From positions 310,001 to 374,000 of the forward strand of contig JAYXKI010000004.1 in NCBI GenBank assembly GCA_037892935.1: 64,000 nucleotides of DNA, written 5' to 3'. Made by a program: the position numbers and the translations under genes. The stretch comes from Phlebopus portentosus (lineage: Eukaryota > Basidiomycota > Agaricomycetes > Boletales > Boletinellaceae). Positions 1-8,866 of the stretch are shown here, piece after piece. The notes under the pieces were generated by a model. It did no database searches, had not been told where the DNA came from, and saw only the letters and a list, made by a program, of their open reading frames with translations. How positions within the stretch are numbered: the first letter of the stretch is position 1; each line of letters starts with the position of its first letter.

Positions 1-51
1 TGCATCAAACTTGTAGCTAAACTCTATAAAGAGATTTCTTAGCCACATAAT
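1..51 (-). pseudogene. Copia H0 fragment: RNase H region, left of the C2 insertion
   Basis: These bases match, with a few transitions, the stretch at about 3116-3166 inside the intact Copia C1 (polyprotein residues near WLRNLFTEFGYKFDA, read on the minus strand). The match stops where a Copia LTR begins at 52. H0 is therefore an older minus-strand element into which copy C2 was inserted. The H0 sequence probably resumes at 11708. The target duplication of C2 would be ATAAT (47-51), but it cannot be confirmed because the other flank is deleted. Confidence 0.75.
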
Positions 52-303
52 TGTTAGAAGTGTGATTCTGACACTCTTAGTATTTTGTAGTTTATTATTC
101 TGTTTATATTCTTCCTTATGTCCACTTTCTTGATCATGTAATGCTTATGTAACCTCCTGTAAAAGCGGCACAGTCCATTGGTGAGTACTCTACATCAAGT
201 GTACTCACCACTGGACTCAGGTATGTAGTTAGACTGCTAATATACATCAAGTGTACTCACCACTGGACTCAGTGGTCCCTTGCTGGATTTGTGTGATCTA
301 ACA
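52..303 (+). repeat. 5' LTR of Copia C2 (subfamily A, 252 bp)
   Basis: It begins TGTTAG and ends CTAACA, and is the reverse complement of the two 252-bp LTRs of C1 apart from scattered transitions. It contains two tandem copies of a segment around TACATCAAGTGTACTCACC (one near 190, one near 243) and a TGTAAAAG box near 160. The sequence GGTTATGAGCC directly follows it, as in C1. Confidence 0.9.
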
Positions 304-1488
304 GGTTATGAGCCTTGAGCTCTAGCTGTCTGCACTGCCGCATTTTTGAGTTGTTTAGGTTTGGAGAGCTGCTGCTGTTGTTAGAGAAGCTTTTGGTGTT
401 CTGGACTGGCCTTTTGGTGTGTTCCTAGTATTCCCATCATCTTCTGCACCCTTCTGTGCAGTTTCCACAGTCCTAGAGCCCTCTGCCTTCTTCTTTGGCT
501 TTTATTAGTGCCAAATCTCCCTAAAACTCCGCCGCTTGATTGCTCCACAACTGTCTAGCTGTTTCTGACGCCCTTTAGCATGTTTACTTGGCCCATATAG
601 GCCTACTGTCCTGCCGAGTTTCAGTCTGATCCGTCGCGATTTGACACCGCTATAGCCCTATCACTTTTGGCTATTTTCAAAGTTGCATTGCCTATCCTGG
701 GTGAACCGCTGATCCGTATCTCACAAAATTTGGCACGTCTATTTTCCTATTTCCTTGTCCCCTGTCGCAAAGTTTCAGCCAAATTGGTCAAGAACTCGCT
801 GACTTATTGAAGGATCTTTGTTTTACACTCTATTTTGGCAACTTTTGATTTTCTCAGCAACTGCTGATCCGATCCGGATGCCCCTTGGTGTGCATATGGC
901 TCCCATACCTGTGCATACTTCCACCAAGTTTCAGTTTAAGCGGCTGCAGTTTAACTGCGCTGTGGGCTTTTCTTGTGTCAATGGAAATTGTTGATTGCTG
1001 CTGATCCGCTGATCCGATCTGCATGCTATTTGCACCGTTCGATTTTCTCATCGTCCTCTATCTGCATGCTAATTTGCGCACCATTCCACCTATCCGTTCC
1101 TTCTCTGTGCTGCATTTTGTGTCTGGCAGCTCTGGTGTTAATTGGTGTGTGGCTCTATCACTGTTGTTGGATCAGCCTAGCCTACAGACTGTGAAGCTTG
1201 CCTGCCTGGCCTTAGTTTGCTAGTTGTAGTCACTCTTTGAGTGTCTACTTAAGCCTAGAGCCTCTCTCAGTTAGCGGTGCCTGCGGGGTCTTAGCAGACC
1301 AATAGACCAGCACTGTCTTGTGGCAAATCTGTGTATACTTCAGTGACTGTAGAAGACTGCACTGGTTGGCATTGATCTGTCACCTCCAGGCATAAATTTG
1401 TTAGCGCTCTCTCCCTCATTGCTCCCTCACTGCTTATTTCTTCTAAGCATCATCTGTTCACTCTCATCCACACCTCATTTCAACTATC
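304..1488 (+). other. Copia C2 untranslated leader with degenerate ~155-bp repeats
   Basis: About 1.2 kb lies between the LTR and the gag start codon. It carries no supported gene; the short ORFs here do not resemble proteins. Three degenerate units begin at the motif RAGTTTCAG near 616, 770 and 926, and each is followed later in the unit by CTGATCCG. The same leader is present in C1, C3, H4, H5 and C6. Confidence 0.6.
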
Positions 1489-2602
1489 ATGTCTGATCCT
1501 GTCACCTCTGAGATGCTATCCACTATCACCAAGCTCAATGACAGCAACTACTCTGTCTGGAAGCATGATATGCGTGCTGCACTTCAAGTCAAGAAGTTGT
1601 AGCACCTGATCTCTGGTCAGGAAGCTAAGCCTAGTGCTCCAGCAGAGGCTGTCCAGCTCTAAGAAGAGAAGGCTGAGCAAGCTGCAGGCCTGATCTATCA
1701 GAGACTTGAGCATAGCATGCAGGTTATGGTGCAGGACTACATGGATGATCCAGTCAAGATGTGGACTGAGCTTCAGAAGATCAATAAGCAGGACAACCTA
1801 GCTGCATGCTTTAATGCCTATGATGAGTTCTTCAACATCACTAAGAAGGAAGATGAGTCCCTCACCAATCTGGTGAGCAGGGTTGAGCTAGCACTACACA
1901 AGATCAGAAGCACTCATTCTAGCACCCTCAAACTTGAGGAGTTTGAGAATGAGCTTGCATGTGAATGTCTAATTCATGCTCCTCCTGAGGACTATGCTTC
2001 CTTTCGCTCTGCAGTGCTCCTTATGAAGGAATTCAAGTGGAATAACCTTAAAGAGGCATTTGCCCAAGAGCAGCAGAACTGTCAAGAGCGCATTCAGCTT
2101 CAGCCCCAGGCCATGTTCACATCCACTAGTAGTGCTGTAAAGCCTATCTCCTCTCAAGGTGTCACTTGCACCTTCTGTGGTATTTCTAAGCACACAGAGG
2201 AGAACTGCTATATGAAGCAGGCAGCCTTCAAGGATGCACATGTCAGGGCTAAGAGGAACAGAGAAGAGAAGAGAAGGAAGGGCAGAAAGAGCCAGAAGGC
2301 CCATATTGCTCAACAAGATAAATCTGCTGAATCTGCTGAATTTGCTGGCAATGCAAGTGCTCTTGACTATACCAATCCCCATTCATCTCTTATCCCAGAT
2401 GCAGGAACTAACTGGATTGCTGACATAGATACCACTTGCCACATGACTCCATATTGTCATTAGTTTACTAAATACTCAACAAATTACACCCCTATTTGTT
2501 TGGCCAACAACCAAGTTATTTATTCAGTTGGCATTGGCACAGTGCACTTTCAGCCTGTAGTTAGTGGCAAACCTGGACAGTTACTTGAATTTAAGTGTGT
2601 AC
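1489..2602 (+). pseudogene. Copia C2 gag-protease, with stops
   Basis: The reading frame starts at ATG 1489 (MSDPVTSEMLSTITKLNDSN) and follows the C1 polyprotein. It carries in-frame stops, for instance at 1600-1602 and in the CTCTAAGAAGAG segment near 1660, both where C1 has Trp. A further stop is near 2461, again at a Trp. The zinc knuckle CTFCGISKHTEENC (near 2167-2208) is intact. The aspartic protease signature is lost: C1 reads ADTGATCHM and this copy reads ADIDTTCHM. It is broken at 2602 by the insertion of C1. Confidence 0.85.
2598..2602. repeat. Target-site duplication TGTAC, left of C1
   Basis: The 5 bp TGTAC directly before the C1 LTR are repeated directly after its other LTR at 8862-8866. 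Joining the C2 sequence across one copy restores Copia sequence continuity. This proves that C1 was inserted into C2. Confidence 0.95.
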
Positions 2603-2854
2603 TGTTAGATCACACAAATCCAGCAAGGGACCACTGAGTCCAGTGGTGAGTACACTTGATGTATATTAGCAGTCTAACTACATACCTGAGTCCAGTGGTG
2701 AGTACACTTGATGTAGAGTACTCACCAATGGACTGTGCCGCTTTTACAGGAGATTACATAAGCATCACATGATCAAGAAAGCGGACATAAGGAAGAATAT
2801 AAACAGAACAATAAACTACAAAATACTAAGAGTGTCAGAATCACACTTCTAACA
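2603..2854 (-). repeat. 3' LTR of Copia C1
   Basis: 252 bp, TGTTAG...CTAACA termini, apparently identical to 8610-8861. It contains two tandem copies of a segment containing GTCCAGTGGTGAGTACACTT, and on the minus strand a TGTAAAAGCGG promoter-like box. Confidence 0.95.
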
Positions 2855-2863
2855 CTCCCCCCT
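2855..2863 (-). other. Polypurine tract of Copia C1
   Basis: On the minus strand AGGGGGGAG abuts the 3' LTR. This is the expected position of the plus-strand primer. The same tract (GATCAGGGGGGAG) precedes the 3' LTRs of C3 (29261) and C6 (36180). Confidence 0.85.
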
Positions 2864-2881
2864 GATCTGACACTTCTTCCT

Positions 2882-5800
2882 TTAACATAATCCCAGCATC
2901 TTACACATCTCCTGCATCTTTACTCTGCTTAGTGCTTTGGTCATAATGTCTGCTGGCATAGTCTGAGTGGGCAAGTAATGCACTTTGATATGACCAGCCT
3001 CTACAACATCTCTCAACCAGTAGAAGCGCAGATCTAGGTGTTTCATGCGTCCATGATGCTCAGGATTGTTTGCCACAGACAGAGCAGACTGGTTATCAAT
3101 ATACAGGGAAGAGGGTGCATCAAACTTGTAGCCAAACTCTGTAAAGAGATTTCTCAGCCACATAATCTCTTGTCCTGCACTAACAGCAGCAATGTATTCT
3201 GCTTCAGTGGTGGATAGAGTGACAAAGGGCTGCAACTTGCTAGCCCAGCTGATAGCACCAGTTCCCATCTTGACAACCATCCCACTTGTGGACCGTCTGT
3301 TATCCTCATTTCCTCCATGGTCAGCATCACAGAAGGTAGTGAACAGCTCAGAGGACTTAGGATCAGGTGCATAAGTCAACCTGAAATCCTTTGTACCCTG
3401 CAAATAGCGACATAGATGCTTTGCTGCCTTCCAATGAGCTGGACCAGGATTAGAACTGAAGCGTCCCAAGACACCAACTGCATAGGCAATATCTGGCCTA
3501 GTAGCAATAGCTAAGTACATGAGTGCACCAACCAATTGCTTGTAGGGCACCTGCTTCATGTATTCAGTTTCTGCAGGGGTCTTAGGAGCCATGTCCTTGC
3601 TGAGCTTCTGCTCAGGGAGAGGAGTAGTAACAGTGCCACAGTTGCTCATGCTGAAGCGCTCTAGCACATCAATAATATACTGTCTCTGTGACAGACTGAT
3701 AGAGTGCTTGGAGTGGTCTCTCTGAATATGCACTCCTAGCAGGAATGAGGTTGGGCCCAACTCATGCAGTTTAAAGTGCTTGGCCAGTTCATCTCTGACA
3801 GACTCATACTGCTGCTTAGACTTTACAGCAATGGTCATGTCATCAACATAGACTGGAATGATGATATGCACTTCATCTCTGCTGTACACCCAAATGCTGT
3901 AATCACAGCGCACTAACTTGAAGCCCATGCTCTTCATCACTGAATCAAGCTTCTTGTGCCATTGGTGGCCAGCCTGCTTAAGGCCATAAATTGACTTGAT
4001 CAGCTTGAGAACAAATCCAGGGCCAAAGTAGTCCTCAAATCCTTCAGGCTGGGTCATGTAGACATCATGCTCCATCTCACCATTGAGGAAAGCAGTAGAG
4101 ATGTCAACACTATACAGCTCAAGGTCTTCAAATGCAGCTAATGCCAGGATGGCTCTAAGTGCAGCCCACTTGGCTGTAGGGGCAAACACCTGAGAGAACT
4201 CAAGACCTGGTTGCTGAGAGAAGCCCTTGGCTACCAGCCTTGTCTTGTACCTGTCTACAGATCCATCTGCCTTGCGCTTGAGCTTGAACACCCATCTGCA
4301 TCCAATGGGCTTTCTGCCAGGAGGTAGTCTGACTGGTTCAAATGTGCCATTCTCAATCAGACTGATAAATTCCTCCATGGCTGCTTTCTCCCAGAGGTCT
4401 GCATCAGGACGTCCTTTGATGTCCTTCCACTGATAGGGTTCAGGACTGATGTGTTGCACGTCTTGTGCAGAGAACACATGCTCAGCGCAATTAGATGACT
4501 GGAATGCATATTCCAGAGCATCTTCATAAGACAGATAGATGTTCTCTAGTCCTGCATTAGCACCAAAATCCATTAGGCCAGCAAACATCAGTGCTTCAGC
4601 TTGCAACTCCTCTTCTGACATGATGTCCAGTTCATCAGGTGAGTCACTGTCCATCTCAACATCCTGCTCTGGCTGCTCTACAACATCTGGCTGAGCTGCA
4701 GAGTCAGTATCAGAAGCAGTATCAGGTGCAGTGTCAGATACAGTTGGCTCTGCTGAGTTGAAGTTGAAGCGCTGTGGTGGAATAGGGGAGCCTGGCACAC
4801 GTCTGGGAAGGCGCTGTCCAACATAGTCCACATCCCACCAGCCAGTGGTATGATGTCTAATAGGTCTCCACATTAGATCTGGCCACCAGGGAGAAGCAGG
4901 CCTTTGTTTCTTTGAGGCCTGCTCAGATAGCAGTGGTGAAGTAGTGTGTTCACGCTTTGGTGGATGAGTGGCTGGTGAAGGAGGATGATGTAGGGGACTG
5001 TGTGAAGGAGGACTAGGTGATGGATTAGGTAGAGGACTAGGTGTAGGTGTAGGTGTAGGCATAGGAGGATCTGCTAGATGCATAGGAGCAGGTGGTGGAG
5101 GAGGAGCTGGCAGAACATCAATAGCATCCTCTACTCCCCCCTGTTCTGGCAGGTCTTCTGTCTGTGTAGGCATATTCACCCTCAAGTCAACTGGGTTTCT
5201 AGATGTACCAGGGAAGACTCTCTCATCAAATTGAGCAGAGTCACTAATGACTTCCTTCCTGGTAAGTGGATTCCAGAACAACCAGCCTTTATAGTTAGAG
5301 GGATAGCCTAGGAACACACATTTCTGTGTGTGGGACTGCAGCTGCTTGTGTTGATCTTTCTTCACAAGCACATAAGAGGTGCATCCAAATACACGCAAGT
5401 GAGAGACATCTGGCTTTGACTGGAACCAGAGCTCATAGGGTGTACTGGTAGACACAGCAGAGGTGGGAGAGCGGTTGTGTACATGTACAAATGCTGCCAC
5501 TGCATCCCACCAGAAGCTAGAGGGCAGGTGTGCTTCATTAAGCATAGTAGTAATGCCCTCTGCAAGTGTCCTGTTAGCATGCTCTGCAACACCATTCTGA
5601 TGAGGTTCATCTCTAATAGTGTGCTGTCTGTGGATGCCTGCAGTAATACAGAACTGGTCCCATTCCTTAGACACATATTCTCCACCTTTATCATCACGAG
5701 TGGCTTTGATCTTCACTCCTAACTGGTTCTCTGCATAGGCCTTAAATTGCTTGAAAGCAGCAAATGCATCACTCTTCTTCTTCAATGGGAGAACAGCCCA

Positions 5801-7423
5801 GTAGCGGCTGTAATCATCAATGAAGGTGATCCAATATTTAAAGCCATGTCTAGATTGAACAGGCAATGGACCATGAACATCAGAGTGAACCAATTGGAGG
5901 AGACCAGAAGCTCTGTGAGATGCAAGTTTGGAGACATTAGACCTGTGCTGCTTGCCAGCAATGCAAGATTCACAGATAGGATCTAGAGTGCTCTTGGATT
6001 TGACAACCATTCCTTTGACTAGCTCCTCAGTCATCAACCTGTTTACATCACCATGATTGAGATGTGCAAAGCACCTGTGCCAAAGTGTAGTGTCAAGTGG
6101 ACAGGTGCTGGTGAATGCAGCATAAGCAATGGTAGGGACAATATGGCCATTGAGAGTTGCTGCATTGTAAGAGGTGATGTTTGCAGTGAAAAGAACTGTT
6201 CCATGACGATGGAAAAGCATCTTGTTATGGTGAATGGTGACAACATATGATTTGGAACGAGTCAAATACAGGACTGAGAGGAGATTGTTTCTGAGATCAG
6301 GAACATGAAGTACACGCTCAAATTCAAGTAACTGTCCAGGTTTGCCACCAACTACAGGCTGAAAGCGCACTGTGCCAATGCCAACTGAATAAATAACTTG
6401 GTTGTTGGCTAAACGAATAGGGGTGTGATTTGTTGAGTATTTGGTGAACCAATGACGATGTGGAGTCATGTGGCAAGTGGCACCTGTGTCAGCAATCCAG
6501 TCAGTTCCTGCATCTGGGATAAGAGGTGAATGGGGATTGGTGTAGTCAAGAGCACTTGCATTGCCAGCAAATTCAGCAGATTCAGCAGATTCATCTTGTT
6601 GAGCAACATGGGCCTTCTGGCCCTTCCTGCCCTTCCTCCTCTTCTCTTCCCTGTTCTTCTTAGCCCTGACATGTGCATCCTTAGAAGCTGCCTGCTTCAT
6701 ATAGCAGTTCTCCTCTGTGTGCTTAGGAATACCACAGAAGGTGCAAGTGACACCTTGAGAGAAGATAGGCTTTACAGCACTACTAGTGAATGTGAACATG
6801 GCCTGGGGCTGAAGCTGAATGCGCTCTTGACGGTTCTGCTGCTCTTGGGCAAATGCCTCCTTAAGGTTATTCCACTTGAATTCCTTCATAAGGAGCACTG
6901 CAGAGCGAAAGGAAGCATAGTCCTCAGGAAGAGCACGAATCAGACATGCACATGCAAGCTCATTCTCAAACTCCTCAAGTTTGAGGGTGCTAGAACGAGT
7001 GCTTCTGATCTTGTGCAGTGCTAGCTCAACCCTGCTCACCAGATTGGTGAGGGACTCATCTTCCTTCTTGGTGATGTTGAAGAACTCATCATAGGCATTA
7101 AAGCGCGCAGCTGGGTTGTCCTGCTCATTGATCTTCTGAAGCTCAGTCCACATCTTGACTGGATCATCCATGTAGTCCTGCACCATAACCTGCATGCTAT
7201 GCTCAATTCTCTGATAGATCAGGCCTGCAGCTTGCTCAGCCTTCTCTTCCCAGAGCTGGACAGCCTCTGCTGGAGCACTAGGCTTAGCTTCCTGACCAGA
7301 GGTCAGGCGCCACAACTTCTTGACTTGAAGTGCAGCACGCATATCATGCTTCCAGACAGAGTAATTGCTGTCATTGAGCTTGGTGATAGTGGATAGTGTC
7401 TCAGAGGTGACAGGATCAGACAT
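2882..7423 (-). CDS. Copia C1 Gag-Pol polyprotein, 1513 aa, intact
   Basis: One continuous frame from ATG (7421-7423) to TAA encodes all proteins needed for retrotransposition in cytoplasmic virus-like particles and integration in the nucleus. Gag is at about residues 1-300, with a CX2CX4HX4C zinc knuckle (C227, C230, H235, C240). The aspartic protease DTGA is at 312-315. The integrase has an HHCC zinc site at about 445-490 and a catalytic D,D,E core at about 512-615 (HSDVHG, then RDDKGGEY, then NGVAEHANR). A Pro-rich linker lies around 780-850. The reverse transcriptase runs from about 990 to 1260 with YVDD near 1193. RNase H is at about 1360-1460 (DADHGG, STTEAEYIA, DNQSAL). Length and order are normal for Ty1/Copia, where Gag and Pol are often in a single ORF. 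How Gag excess is achieved is not visible. The start codon aligns with the starts in C2, C3, H4, H5 and C6. Confidence 0.97.
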   Translation of the reverse strand: MSDPVTSETLSTITKLNDSNYSVWKHDMRAALQVKKLWRLTSGQEAKPSAPAEAVQLWEEKAEQAAGLIYQRIEHSMQVMVQDYMDDPVKMWTELQKINEQDNPAARFNAYDEFFNITKKEDESLTNLVSRVELALHKIRSTRSSTLKLEEFENELACACLIRALPEDYASFRSAVLLMKEFKWNNLKEAFAQEQQNRQERIQLQPQAMFTFTSSAVKPIFSQGVTCTFCGIPKHTEENCYMKQAASKDAHVRAKKNREEKRRKGRKGQKAHVAQQDESAESAEFAGNASALDYTNPHSPLIPDAGTDWIADTGATCHMTPHRHWFTKYSTNHTPIRLANNQVIYSVGIGTVRFQPVVGGKPGQLLEFERVLHVPDLRNNLLSVLYLTRSKSYVVTIHHNKMLFHRHGTVLFTANITSYNAATLNGHIVPTIAYAAFTSTCPLDTTLWHRCFAHLNHGDVNRLMTEELVKGMVVKSKSTLDPICESCIAGKQHRSNVSKLASHRASGLLQLVHSDVHGPLPVQSRHGFKYWITFIDDYSRYWAVLPLKKKSDAFAAFKQFKAYAENQLGVKIKATRDDKGGEYVSKEWDQFCITAGIHRQHTIRDEPHQNGVAEHANRTLAEGITTMLNEAHLPSSFWWDAVAAFVHVHNRSPTSAVSTSTPYELWFQSKPDVSHLRVFGCTSYVLVKKDQHKQLQSHTQKCVFLGYPSNYKGWLFWNPLTRKEVISDSAQFDERVFPGTSRNPVDLRVNMPTQTEDLPEQGGVEDAIDVLPAPPPPPAPMHLADPPMPTPTPTPSPLPNPSPSPPSHSPLHHPPSPATHPPKREHTTSPLLSEQASKKQRPASPWWPDLMWRPIRHHTTGWWDVDYVGQRLPRRVPGSPIPPQRFNFNSAEPTVSDTAPDTASDTDSAAQPDVVEQPEQDVEMDSDSPDELDIMSEEELQAEALMFAGLMDFGANAGLENIYLSYEDALEYAFQSSNCAEHVFSAQDVQHISPEPYQWKDIKGRPDADLWEKAAMEEFISLIENGTFEPVRLPPGRKPIGCRWVFKLKRKADGSVDRYKTRLVAKGFSQQPGLEFSQVFAPTAKWAALRAILALAAFEDLELYSVDISTAFLNGEMEHDVYMTQPEGFEDYFGPGFVLKLIKSIYGLKQAGHQWHKKLDSVMKSMGFKLVRCDYSIWVYSRDEVHIIIPVYVDDMTIAVKSKQQYESVRDELAKHFKLHELGPTSFLLGVHIQRDHSKHSISLSQRQYIIDVLERFSMSNCGTVTTPLPEQKLSKDMAPKTPAETEYMKQVPYKQLVGALMYLAIATRPDIAYAVGVLGRFSSNPGPAHWKAAKHLCRYLQGTKDFRLTYAPDPKSSELFTTFCDADHGGNEDNRRSTSGMVVKMGTGAISWASKLQPFVTLSTTEAEYIAAVSAGQEIMWLRNLFTEFGYKFDAPSSLYIDNQSALSVANNPEHHGRMKHLDLRFYWLRDVVEAGHIKVHYLPTQTMPADIMTKALSRVKMQEMCKMLGLC

Positions 7424-8609
7424 GATAGTTGAAATGAGGTGTGGATGAGAGTGGACAGATGATGCTTAGAAGAAATAATCAGTAAGAGAGCAATGAGGGA
7501 GAGAGCGCTAACAAATTTATGCCTGGAGGTGACAGATCAATGCCAACCAGTGCAGTCTTCTACAGTCACTGAAGTATACACAGATTTGCCGCAAGACAGT
7601 GCTGGTCTGTTGGTCTGCTAAGACCCCGCAGGCACCGCTAACTGAGAGAGGCTCTAGGCTTAAGTAGACACTCAAAGAGTGACTACAACCAGCGAACTAA
7701 GGCCGGGCAGGCAAGCTTCACAGTCTGTAGGCTAGGCTGATCCAACAACAGTGATGGAGCCACACACCAATTAACACCAGAGCTGCCAGACACAAAATGC
7801 AGCACAGAGAGGGAACGGATAGGCGAAACAATGCGCAAATTGGCACGCAGATAGAGGACGACGAGCGGAATCGAACGGTGCAAAGAGCACGCGGATCGGA
7901 TCAGCGGATCGGCAGCAATCGACAATTTCCGTCGGCACAAGAATAGCCCACAGCGCAGTTAAACCGCGGCCGCTCAAGCTGAAACTTGGTGGAAGTATGC
8001 ACAGGTATGGGAGCCGTATGCACACCAAAAGGCGTCCAGATCGGATCAGCAGTTGCCGAGAAAATTGAAAGTTGCCAAAATGAGGTGCAAAACAAAGATC
8101 CTTCAATAAGTCGGCGAGTTCTTGACCGATTTGGCTGAAACTTCGCGACAGGGGACGCGGAAATAGGCCAAATAGACGTGCCAAATTTCGTGAGAAACGG
8201 ATTAGCGGTTCACCCGGGATAGGCAATGCAACTTTGAAAATAGCCAAAAGTGATAGGGCTATAGCAGTGTCAAATCGCAACGGATCAGGCTGAAACTCAG
8301 CAGGACAGTAGGCCTATATGGGCCGAGTAAACGTGCCAAAGGGCATCGAAAACGGCTGGATGGTTGTGGAGCAATCAAGCGGCGGAGTTTTGGGGAGATT
8401 TGGCACTAATAAAGGCCAAAGAAGAAGGCAGAGGGCTCTGGGACTGTGGAAACTGCACAGAAGGGTGCAGAGGATGATGGGAACACTAGGAACACACCAA
8501 AAGGCCAGTCCAGAACACCAAAAGCTTCTCTGACAACAGCAGCAGCTCTCCAAACCCAAAAACTCAAAAAGGCGGCAGTGCAGACAGCTAGAGCTCAAGG
8601 CTCATAACC
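7424..8609 (-). other. Copia C1 leader (5' UTR) with three degenerate ~155-bp repeats
   Basis: 1186 bp between the 5' LTR and the start codon hold no plausible gene. On the plus strand the motif CTGAAACTY recurs at 7979, 8135 and 8290, about 155 bp apart, and each unit also carries CGGATCRGC-like sequence. The repeats are ancient (diverged), yet all copies in the window share them. Confidence 0.6.
8597..8609 (-). other. Primer-binding site of Copia C1 (candidate half-tRNA-iMet)
   Basis: Read on the minus strand, GGTTATGAGCCTT abuts the 5' LTR. The core is complementary to GGCTCATAACC, the anticodon stem-loop of initiator tRNA-Met (anticodon CAT). Drosophila copia and yeast Ty5 are known to prime from an internal initiator-tRNA fragment rather than the tRNA 3' end. 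The same sequence follows the 5' LTRs of C2 and C3, and slightly mutated in C6. Confidence 0.7.
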
Positions 8610-8861
8610 TGTTAGATCACACAAATCCAGCAAGGGACCACTGAGTCCAGTGGTGAGTACACTTGATGTATATTAGCAGTCTAACTACATACCTGAGTCC
8701 AGTGGTGAGTACACTTGATGTAGAGTACTCACCAATGGACTGTGCCGCTTTTACAGGAGATTACATAAGCATCACATGATCAAGAAAGCGGACATAAGGA
8801 AGAATATAAACAGAACAATAAACTACAAAATACTAAGAGTGTCAGAATCACACTTCTAACA
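8610..8861 (-). repeat. 5' LTR of Copia C1
   Basis: 252 bp, apparently identical to the LTR at 2603-2854. It is followed by the second copy of the TGTAC duplication. Confidence 0.95.
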
Positions 8862-8866
8862 TGTAC
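8862..8866. repeat. Target-site duplication TGTAC, right of C1
   Basis: This matches 2598-2602. C2 coding sequence (VLHVPDLRDNLLSVL region) resumes here. Confidence 0.95.

Larger units (their letters stand above)
2603..8861 (-). mobile_element. Complete, intact Ty1/Copia retrotransposon C1 (6259 bp)
   Basis: Read on the minus strand the order is 5' LTR (8610-8861), primer-binding site, 1.2-kb leader, one 1513-codon gag-pol ORF (7423-2882), polypurine tract and 3' LTR (2603-2854). By eye the two 252-bp LTRs are identical, the ORF has no stop or frameshift, and the TGTAC target duplication is perfect. Domain order protease, integrase, reverse transcriptase, RNase H defines Ty1/Copia (Pseudoviridae type). 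This is the youngest element in the window and the only one that looks autonomous. Confidence 0.96.

Noticed and set aside
6530..7024. 164-codon open frame on the plus strand inside C1
   Set aside because: It is the antisense shadow of the intact gag ORF; the same shadow recurs in every Copia copy and has no recognisable domain.
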